A stretch of 64,000 bases of DNA from positions 40,810,294 through 40,874,293 of the forward strand of contig NC_079474.1 of the NCBI RefSeq assembly GCF_026230105.1. Reading direction: 5' to 3'. Below, piece by piece: positions 55,471 to 64,000 of the stretch. Under the pieces are notes generated by a model. That model did not search any database. It saw only the letters and a program-made list of their open reading frames with translations, and was not told the DNA's origin. The DNA comes from Diorhabda sublineata (taxonomy: Eukaryota > Arthropoda > Insecta > Coleoptera > Chrysomelidae). Each line of letters opens with the position of its first letter. The stretch's first letter is position 1. Both the position numbers and the translations under genes were made by a program.

Positions 55471-58455
55471 TGATTCATACAAAAATGTGCAAAGAAACCT
55501 GTAAATGTAAGGCTCTCTCTTAAACGTTTTTGCATTTCTTCCGTCGTTTTTTCGTTAAGCAAAAGCCCTACGTTTTCATAATAATAAGGCACTCGGTACT
55601 TTACACTCTAGTTCACAAAAGTTGCCGAGTCATTTAGTCATAATAACTTTAGTTAATTTTGACATGGTCTCCGGAACAACAGTTAGGGGAACAGTAGATT
55701 AGGCGAAATGCGCCAGAATTTCATAATATCGTATATAAGTGTAATTGTCTGAGAATTGTCATTATATTCTACCGTGAATTTAGATTGAGTTTGTTGCTAT
55801 CTAATATAGGAACATGTATAAAGGTGATTTAGATAATATTAAGAATACCTTAGTGACTATGATTATAATATAGGAATGGTTGATATAGTTTCCATTTAAA
55901 TACTCTACTGTGATTATAACAACCTGATTTCCTTTGTATGCTTTTAAATAAAAACCTTTTCCACAATATCCAAAACGATAAATGTTTATTCTTATTGTTT
56001 TTCGATATCTTTCTTCATTTCGTAATATTCTATCATTATCCAAAATCAATGCAATATAATTGTAATGAATACAGTGATTAATTTATTTAAAAGTAATGTG
56101 ATTTGCTTACCACGCAAGTGTTTGATGATGTATACGAAAATATTGAGTACCTAAAAACTATTTTATACTAAACGCTTAGGAACGGTTTCCATAAATTTCA
56201 ATAAGTTACTTGGGTTGTTGTTTCAATTTTTCTACCTTCTCAATTAAAACAGAAGTCTTTGATTTTTTATCAATTCTCATCGTTTATTTTATGTGTTAGT
56301 TTTTCATGAAGTCCGCATTCCTCTATTTCAAATATAGTCTGTTTACACTGTTTACGTTAAAACAAAAAAATTGTGAAATTTTCGTTAAAATTTATTTATT
56401 ATACAAGTGCGTAAAGTGATACTTTTGCGTACGAGAATCATACAATATTTCATTTTCGACCACATTGAAAAATTCTATTAAGAAATATATTCAAATCAAC
56501 TTTAAATTTCTGGTAGATTTCACCATTGAATAATGGGGCCATAACGTTGATGATTTCCATTGATATTGGATTGACTTTTCCGAAAAGTAGGCAGTGTAAT
56601 TTTTGATTTTTTTTAGAGTTCACGAATCCAAAGAGTCACCATGTATATTTTTCTTGACTTTCCGTAAGTAGGTTTTGAGTTACATTACACGAAATTTCAG
56701 GGGGAGGGTAATCAGATTCTTATTCCATGTCAGGTTAAGTTAGCTTAACAATCAATATTTTATCAATCAAAATTTGAAAGATATTTCACGAAATGACGAT
56801 GATCTTTCACACTTCTCAATGATCGTATAAAAAAAATTACAGAGTGTTTTTTAAAAAGTTCTTGAGTTCATGAGTTTTTAAATGGATATTTTTCATGTTG
56901 GTCGTAGATAAAATATTTGATACTACCCAGAAAGATTGTATTTATTTGAATTTATACAATATTTTCATTTGAAATCTTAAACAGAATTTGATAAGCAGAA
57001 TTGAGAAGAATAAAGATTAGAAGAAAAACTAACGGCTTTTTGCTTGGATGTATAAAAAGCCATAATATATGTATTTGTACTGGAAAGACAAATAGAAATG
57101 ATAATCCAGGAAGAAAACTAATTATTTCCAACATTCATAGCTCTGAAAACGGTTTTGACGTTATACGTAGAGAGAAAATAGCAAAAATACGGAATTCTCC
57201 ACTATTAGAAGTGTTAAAAAATAATAATAACAAATTAGTAAGCTACTTTAAGGACGATTAGATATTTTTCTGAAAAAAAAATTGAATAAAAATGAGGCAG
57301 TTCGTGCCTTTAATCATTATCAAAAATTAGGCACAAAGAAAAATACCTCTTCATTTTGTTTCCGCTTTTTGTACATTGTAAAGTTATGAAATTCAATTGA
57401 ATGATTAGGACATTGTGTTGGACAGTGTAAATACATCTATATCAACTCAGAAATACAGAGCATGATTGTGCCCAGTAGTTAACACTCCATAACTTGATGT
57501 TTGAATTCTGAACATATACTTTCCATACAATGTACTATCTGATAAAAAGAATCGTGTAATTTTCAACGTAAAGGGAAGGTGGCAATAATTATTCGGAATT
57601 GGATTGTTACGAAATATAAAAAAATATTCAGTTACTTTACAGGTGCTAATTTCACTACATATATTAAAACAAAAATAATAAAAAAATATATAAGAACCGT
57701 GAATTGCTTTAATGAATGTTCCATTTTAATGATCATTATGTGAATATATGCGACCGAGATTTGAAAAATGTTTTTCTAGTTTTTGACATTCTATAACATC
57801 ATTTTAAAATAAACAAAAATGTGGTATCAATCATTTATATTTATAATTTATATTTTCATGATTTTAAAAACTGACTAGTTCATTTGAGAGTAAACAATTT
57901 ATTCCGTTTTTTCTTAACAGATGTGAGTTTTCAGTAGATGACTGCAGTTGAAATTCAATGCCAGAACATTGAGATCTATTTCCGAGTTTGTTATTTTCAT
58001 CTTGCATTTATTTTGGCATTATGACAGCAGGTTTCATAGAGTTATTAAGAATATTTTTCTTTCGAATCAAATGGTTATTTTAAAAGAAAATATACAAATG
58101 TTTTTCAAGAAGATATCTACCTACACCTTATAATTCCAAGTGATGTGAATATTTCAATGCAATTTTAAGAAAGTTGGGGTTTGTTCCAGAGAATTGAGAA
58201 AGAAAATAAATTTATTAGTAAAAACGGATACAAATTTCCAATGGTTACTTTTAGAGTAATAACCTATTATGATAGTTTTAGATCTAGTAAATCCTTTGTT
58301 GTTGGTTGTATGAGGTTGAACATTGAATCATACAGTTTTATGCACGGCTACTTACTCCTAAAAAGTGGCAAAACGTTATATCGACATTTGGTATTCTATA
58401 TTATTCTCTTAGCAGCTTTTAATATCTCTAAATATTCCAGAAGGGTCTAGCCTGG
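55471..58455. other. Intronic sequence, nothing recognised
   Basis: About 3 kb. Frames at 57001-57261 (86 codons, basic) and 58181-58450 (89 codons) show no known domain; both are plausible chance frames. Confidence 0.4.
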
Positions 58456-59275
58456 CACGCCGGACTTGGAAGCAGTTGACTATCCAACCGCCATATCCCA
58501 TAATAAAAATGATATATTAATATCTGACTCGCAGTCGAATTAATGTCAAAGTCGGTTTTTGCTTATCCTAACAATTTACTTCAATTGCTGGCGTACTACA
58601 AGCCTCCATACTAGCACCTCGTTGGCACTTGGAGAAAAACCAATTGTATGCGGACGATACAACACTAGGAATGAATGAAGGGCTACCCAATTCGCAAAAA
58701 ACTCAAGCTACTGACATCCAAATACCCGGAGTGGACGACTACCTCCAAATTTTCATTGAGGCTTCTAAAAATCTCGACATCCACATCTATTTGGAAGTAA
58801 GATTCACCCACACTTTCAGTAAGATGCCTCATCTAACCTATACTCTGGAGAGCCTCGGAGAAACTCACCCCCTCATCTTACTTGATAAATATAAAAACCT
58901 TACTTCTATCCCATAATATAGGGCAAACGCCTGCTACACCTTAACTAACCATCTCATTGAAAAACTCTTGTCTTGCGAACTGTCCGTGCTCAGGTACTGC
59001 CACTACAAGTGCTGACTGAGCCTCAGTAGTACCGATTATGTTATATATTTAGATAACACCCATTCCGAGCCGTCTAAATGACCTCCAAGCTCAATACACA
59101 ATTCGTAACTTCTCATCAAAGGCAAGAGGAAATTCTCCTATCTTCCTTTTCGGATGCTAGCCACGGCATACGAAGAACTTCCTGAAAATTACCTTGCTTT
59201 CTTGGACACCGCTCCTAACGACATTAGATAACACCCTCTAGGAAATCCCATTTCTTCTATCGTCGGTGTCGCAGG
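58445..59275 (+). pseudogene. LINE (Jockey-like) reverse transcriptase fragment
   Basis: Blocks in order: LAWHAGLGS (normally F-D-x-V-W-H-x-G-L), MSKSVFAY-type frame, IAGVLQASILAP (normally A-G-V-P-Q-G-S-I-L-A-P) and QLYADDTTLGMNE, the catalytic Y-A-D-D box with both Asp residues intact. The stretch that normally separates the last two is mostly deleted. Downstream to about 59275 the base composition stays less AT-rich and frames such as KGKRKFSYLPFR and YEELPENYLAFL (normally F-Y-x-x-L-P-x-H-x-N) suggest the ORF2 end. The 95-codon frame 58629-58916 is the best preserved piece. Confidence 0.75.
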
Positions 59276-61185
59276 TTTTTGATTTTGGCCGACGTTAGGG
59301 AATAATACAGCCACACTATTGTGAATTCTAATGTGATTATGGAAAAAAAAATAATAATTGTTTTGAATTATTTACAAATATTTATGTAAAAGTATGTGAA
59401 ATAAGTTATTAGAAAGGTGACATGTGGCGAGTTCCAAACAGCACGTAAAACAATCAAAATTTCGAATAGAGAATCATTTGAAAGAAAGACAAAGTTTTTG
59501 CTACGGTTCGAGATGATAAGAATTGGAAGCGATATTGAAGTGTGGAGAAAAAATTACCTAAGGACTATGAAAGAAATGAGATATCAAATAAGAATTATAT
59601 TTTATTTAAATCACACCTGGATCAATGAGGGACATACATCAAATAAATTTTCGCACGACACAACTTGACTTTTGAATCTTCTCGTACTACCATGAGGATA
59701 TGTATGATGATATTTTTGAAGAATGGTTCAAACAAATAATAGATTTACTTTGAACTGCTTAATAGTAATGAATAATGCATTTGAAATAGAAATACTTTAT
59801 ATTATGAAAAGATTTTCGAAAAATACTCGAAGTATAACGTCAAAAAATATTTTTAGGTAGTAGTAAAAGAAATTATACATCTATGGATTACGAATCGAAA
59901 TCACGGTTGTGAAATTTCCGGAGCTCATTATAAAAAAAGGATACTATACAATTCAAATTATGCCTTTCTGTCAAGCCAAATATTTTATCGTGTAGTTTAA
60001 AAATTTTGACAATTTTCTACAATACAATCCCAAACGCAAGATAAATCATTTTTCTCTTTAAGACACAACTTAAACGGGTTAATTATGTGTTTCAACAAAG
60101 TATGCAGCGTATAATTTGAACAAAGACTTGATAGAAAAAAAGCAACTAACGATATAACTCTAGTTGATCGACTTATAATCTTGATGTACGTTTGTTATTA
60201 AAGGTTATGTTATGAGACCAAAAACACACGCAGACCCAAATGATAATTGTTTATTAATTACTGCAATTCGTTGAAAAGTAATTACATTGTGAACTTATTC
60301 CACCTTTTAATGGAAGTAATATCACAAAGTGTGTAAATTATCTCACATTATACTGATGGATTAGATTCAAATACATCATCATCAAACATCATAAATTATA
60401 TCGTTGAATCAACAAATATCAGTGTATGATTTATAGATCATAAGTTGAGGATAGGATTGGTTGTGTCAAAAAGTTGATATACTTTTTTCCTTCTTATTGA
60501 AATTGACTTTGCAGACCAATTAATAATTTGGATAAAATAATTATCACAAACTAAGAACTTAAACTCTGAACTCCATCATTTGGACTGCTGGCTTTTCTCT
60601 TCCCAATTTCCGTGATGATTTCCGCGATTTTCCATTAGTTGCACGGATCCAGGGGGTAGATGTACCTGGCTTCCTTAACTGTTTCACCTAAATCTTTGTA
60701 GATACTTGTAAGGTATTGCTTCATACTTAGTTTTCAAAAGATGATTGCTCTGTAATGATGTCCTTCGTGCATCCCCACAACTGGATTTTATGGATCCACA
60801 TAGTGGTAGTGTTAGATTGTGTACAAAAATGTTATTCTAAATCGATATTTTAGACTACTGTTGGCCGATTAAGCAATAATAATGTTTTTCTTATTTATTT
60901 ATACGATTTCTATTCCTGGGGTAAATTAAAAGACAGTCTCTTACATTCTTATTTTATTTAAACACTATACACACACACTTAATAATAATTCACTTATCAC
61001 TATCACTTAACTAACTTAAATAATTTAATGAATGCGCTACAGAAACCCGTTTTATGTATATATTCCAAACGAATTCTAAAAGTTCACAAGTTTTAAAAAA
61101 ATACAGAAACAAAACAAATAAATAAAGAGACCTTCCTAGAAAATCTCAAAAGAAGCAATGTGAATGAACTGCTTGCTAGAAAAAC
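59276..61185. other. Intronic sequence, nothing recognised
   Basis: About 1.9 kb. An 83-codon + frame at 59417-59668 is charged but unrecognised. Confidence 0.4.
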
Positions 61186-61670
61186 TTAGAAAAACAAAGA
61201 TAAACGAATTCCGTGTATTTCATTAAAGGCAGCGCCTTCGCCGAATTTCGTAATTGCACTATATCCAAGCAGGACCGTCTCCAGAGCGGAGATGAGATCG
61301 TAAAAATATATTAGTTTAACGTTCAAACAGACACCTAAATATTTAACATTCTTCTCTATTAGTGACATTTTTCTATGTTCAATGTTCAATACCTCTGGGC
61401 AACTTAGTCTTCAATTCGTGAAATCTATATGTACAGATTTCTGTTTTTTGAAACCAATTTTCCAGTTTTATGTCCGTTTGATAATTATATTCATAGAATT
61501 TTGTAGCTATTGATTTTGATGTGGTATTATCTGAGATTATGGTTATTACTATTTGTTCTGTACATGGAATATCACTGATGAGCAAAAGATGGAGATAGGT
61601 CCTAAAATACTTCCTTGCGAAACGCCAATTAATTCTGAGTATTGGTTTTCTTGTTTTTCTGAAATAAATG
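61186..61670 (-). pseudogene. LINE (Jockey-like) reverse transcriptase fragment
   Basis: Minus-strand blocks: SELIGVSQGSILGP (normally x-G-V-P-Q-G-S-I-L-G-P), LLISDIPCTEQIVITIISDN then TTSKSIAT (normally L-F-x-S-D-I-P, then F-A-D-D-T; the catalytic box is SDN here, so one Asp is Asn), LENWFQKTEI (normally L-x-x-W-x-x-K-W-R-I), and KNVKYLGVCLNVKLIY (normally V-K-Y-L-G-V-x-L-D-x-K-L-T-W). Order and spacing fit one RT palm-to-thumb stretch. Frameshifts occur near 61590 and 61385. Confidence 0.82.
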
Positions 61671-62085
61671 GTATCTACATGAAAGTCACATGAAATTTAG
61701 GACACTATCTCATAAATGTTACTCTGAATAATATAAAGAAATGTATAAAGTAAATAGTGTTAAATGACATGAAGAGGCGGCTGTTTGAGAGAGAGTTTTC
61801 ATAAATATGCTCTCAAAATGGAAACTATATTAAATAAGTTGAAGTGATCGAATAACAAGACTGACGATGCAATAAAATAAGTGCACAAGCTCTAATTAAG
61901 CTCTGTTGCCGCGAGACCTTCTGTTAAGAATGCAGTGCCGTCGCTACCATAATTAACCAGTGTACTCTTAGTTTTCACTAGCATTGTTTTTCTGTTTCTG
62001 CGGAAAATTATTATTATTGTACAAGTTACACGTAAAACTTATAAACATGATGTATTAAAAGACTATATGGCAAGAAAATTTGATC
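61671..62085. other. Intronic sequence, nothing recognised
   Basis: No motif was found on either strand. Confidence 0.4.
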
Positions 62086-62087
62086 GC

Positions 62088-62545
62088 ATATGTTTTGAGT
62101 AGTCCAAGTGGTCGAGAAGTCGTTCACGATAAGAAAATCGGAAAAAATCGGTTATCTGATTCGATTTGACGGCCCATCGGTTAAAAAATTCGTGAAATTA
62201 CTGAAACTCTGTTAATTGACAAAGAATCCATAAGTCGCGTCATGTATTCTTCAATACAATACGCCAGCTGATCTGATTTGTGTGTCAAATGGTTTTAGTA
62301 TCTCCGTCATATACCATCCACTTTATTATTTGGATCTTCGTCGTACGACTTCTATCTGTTTCCTTGTATGACATCTACATTTAAATGAATATACTTTAAT
62401 CCTCCGTGAAAGAGAAAGCAGCACGCATTCCGGAGGAGCTGACAACTAAAAACTTACAAATCTATTCTAAACAGAAGTTTAAGAATAGAAGAAGTTTGTA
62501 CGTTTAAGATCGTAATGGATGGTATGAAATTGAAATGAACCATTC
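62088..62545 (+). pseudogene. Mariner element with large internal deletion
   Basis: The left part reads GRPIG-type and REITETL (HTH region: V-R-E-I-A-E-x-x-x-I-S); the right part reads, across frameshifts, SPDL-like RRTTSI with YDFYLFPCMTSTFK (third block: S-P-D-L-A-P-C-D-F-Y-L-F-P), RESSTHSGGADN/ELTTKNLQ and DGMKLK (C-terminal K-A-A-x-x-L-K-E-L-T-x-x-D-F-x-x-C-F-x-Q-W). Between them the first and second catalytic blocks are missing, so about half of the ORF is deleted. TIRs were not located. Confidence 0.65.
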
Positions 62546-62689
62546 TTCAGCCAAATATGGAACCAAAATCAATCGTTTCAGTAATGTTAACAGTATTTTA
62601 GTCATATAAACACGTATTTTGATGAGTTGAGGAAAAAATATATGATGAAAAGTATCTCAAGCCAAATCTAAAAAAGAATGAACCGTCAA

Positions 62690-63015
62690 CAACTTTTAAT
62701 TAAGAGTAACAAAGTACAAAGTACAAAACGTATAGAGGACTATTAAGAATGAAAGATATTTTAAAAGCCTCCAAGTTACGTATTTACAAGAAAACCAACG
62801 GTGCTGTATGACTACGAGAGCTGGAGCAAGAACACAAAAGAAGAAAATAAAATAAACACGTGGGAGAGAAATGTATTGAAGAGGATTTTTGGAGGAATGC
62901 AAAAGAAAAACGAGTAGAGAAGAAGACTGAATGCTGATTATGGTCAAGATTAGATGGGTTATATGGTCAGATAAAAAAGACTTCGTCCGATGTCACAGCC
63001 ACTTTACCTTTGCAA
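62690..63015 (+). pseudogene. LINE (RTE-like) RT C-terminal fragment
   Basis: Frames give KASKLRIYKKT, LYDYESWSKNTKEENKINTW then ERNVLKRIFGGMQKKNE and RRRLNADYGQD. This is the pattern K-x-x-x-Y-x-x-x-I-x-P-V-x-L-Y-G-S-E-x-W-x-x-x-K-x-x-E-x-x-I-x-x-W-E-R-K-x-L-R-x-I-F-G-G, followed by x-x-x-G-x-W-R-R-R-x-N-x-E-L. Good local preservation with few frame breaks. The minus-strand 83-codon frame over it is a shadow. Confidence 0.8.
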
Positions 63016-64000
63016 AATTTCAAAATATATCAATCAACAACCAAATAAGTCCATAATTGAGAATAAATGTTTAAATTGAAATAAGAAAAGCAATTTGAGC
63101 ATCAATGAAACTAAATTCATGTCATTTTAATGTGAAATGAATTATCAAATATTAATCGTATTGAGTTGTGTTGTGGCTTGTACGCGATTTTCAATGTTGT
63201 AGTATTCTCATCCTGAATTCTAGGAAAACGAAATGGAAAACTATTTCATATTGAACATTTTAACTGTTACTTCTGATATGTCAATTCCAACTAAGAAACG
63301 AATATCCAACGACATCGTTCGGTTGTGAATGAAGTTATTAATTCTGCACGTACAATTCTACAACTCATTTCTATTTTCATTCTTTTGTTGTAAATTTCTT
63401 AGAATAGACATGATTGTGTCTGAATTGTTATCTATGTTTTTATGTGTTATTATCAATTGTAATTAGAATTTCATTCCAGAATTTCTTTTCTATTGTTATC
63501 AATTGTATGACTTCTAACAATTAACAACAAGTACATAGAATGATATTAATTATTTATCTTCAATTTTAATTTTGATAATTGAAAATTTTTCTCGGATTTC
63601 TGGTTTATAAGTTACTTTAGTACAAACTTTAATTGCAAACACTAAATCTTCTCATTATGTATGAGATTTCTAAACTAGATCTGGCAATAGAAAACCACCA
63701 CGAAAGTTTAAGACGAAAGTAAATATAGAGTAAGTTCGATGTATATTTGGAAAGGAACGTAATATAGCCTTGAGGCATCGCTCTAATTGAAATAGAAGTT
63801 GCTCTGAGAACAGAAATTTTACGACGCGCATTTCAAATGTAACTCTTGTTATTTTGAAACATGTACTTATCTCGTAATCCTAAAGTAATTTATCATACGA
63901 CCTTACTTTCTTTACTATAAATTATTCCGATCATTTTTGATTTCATTATAAACTGCTGGTTTTATACATTTATGTTAAATGTATAATTTTATTCGAATAA
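63016..64000. other. Intronic sequence to the window end, nothing recognised
   Basis: AT-rich. The next Rbp6-like exon (starting RGFGFVTF in related genes) is not present, so the intron runs past the window. Confidence 0.45.

Noticed and set aside
57001..57261. 86-codon basic + strand frame
   Set aside because: Composition is Lys/Asn/Ile-rich as expected by chance, and no motif could be named.
62696..62947. 83-codon minus-strand frame
   Set aside because: Shadow of the + strand LINE fragment (INTWERNVLKRIFGG).

Overview
This is an AT-rich piece of an arthropod nuclear genome, most likely an insect. It is not bacterial: there are no operons, and the longest open frame is 138 codons and belongs to a transposon relic. 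The mix of mariner, pogo/Tigger, Crypton-like, Helitron, Penelope-like and LINE remnants is typical of large, repeat-rich insect genomes such as those of beetles. That group is an inference; no species can be named from the sequence.

The only convincing host coding sequence is one 82-bp internal exon at 41940-42021 on the + strand. It encodes the middle of the first RNA recognition motif of a Musashi-family protein and fits Rbp6 better than the paralogue msi. It has a good 3' splice site upstream and a consensus GT donor downstream. I found neither the preceding exon (start of the RRM, RNP2) nor the following one (RNP1), so the window is best read as one small exon between two very long introns, more than 41 kb upstream and more than 21 kb downstream.

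Nearly everything else recognisable is decayed mobile DNA. From left to right: a LINE 3' end (1-665); a Penelope-like reverse transcriptase remnant (1.2-1.6 kb); an inverted-repeat-bounded element (2.5-3.4 kb); transposase and LINE scraps (4.0-6.6 kb); a Helitron helicase relic (8.2-8.9 kb); an unidentified repeated coding relic (9.6-9.9 kb, second copy at 26.6-26.9 kb); a Crypton-like tyrosine recombinase (13.1-13.9 kb); mariner and pogo/Tigger relics (14.4-16.4 kb); a second LINE 3' end (18.2-18.8 kb); a mariner scrap (19.6-19.9 kb); a Penelope-like block with a tandemly repeated GIY-YIG segment (21.5-22.8 kb); a LINE (22.9-23.8 kb); further LINE, mariner and PLE scraps (24-34 kb); a mariner-derived MITE (35.9-36.3 kb); a second Crypton-like copy (37.3-37.9 kb); Tc1 and LINE scraps (39.4-41.3 kb); the exon; the longer relative of the MITE (44.5-45.5 kb); then more LINE, mariner and TIR elements to the right end.

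No element looks intact. Every recognised transposase or reverse transcriptase has stops, frameshifts or missing catalytic segments. The genes do not form a working system; they record at least six classes of mobile element that inserted and decayed in introns. The points most worth a second look are the tandem GIY-YIG repeats, the conserved Penelope-associated hairpin, the two Crypton relics, the unidentified two-copy coding repeat and the isolated Rbp6 exon.
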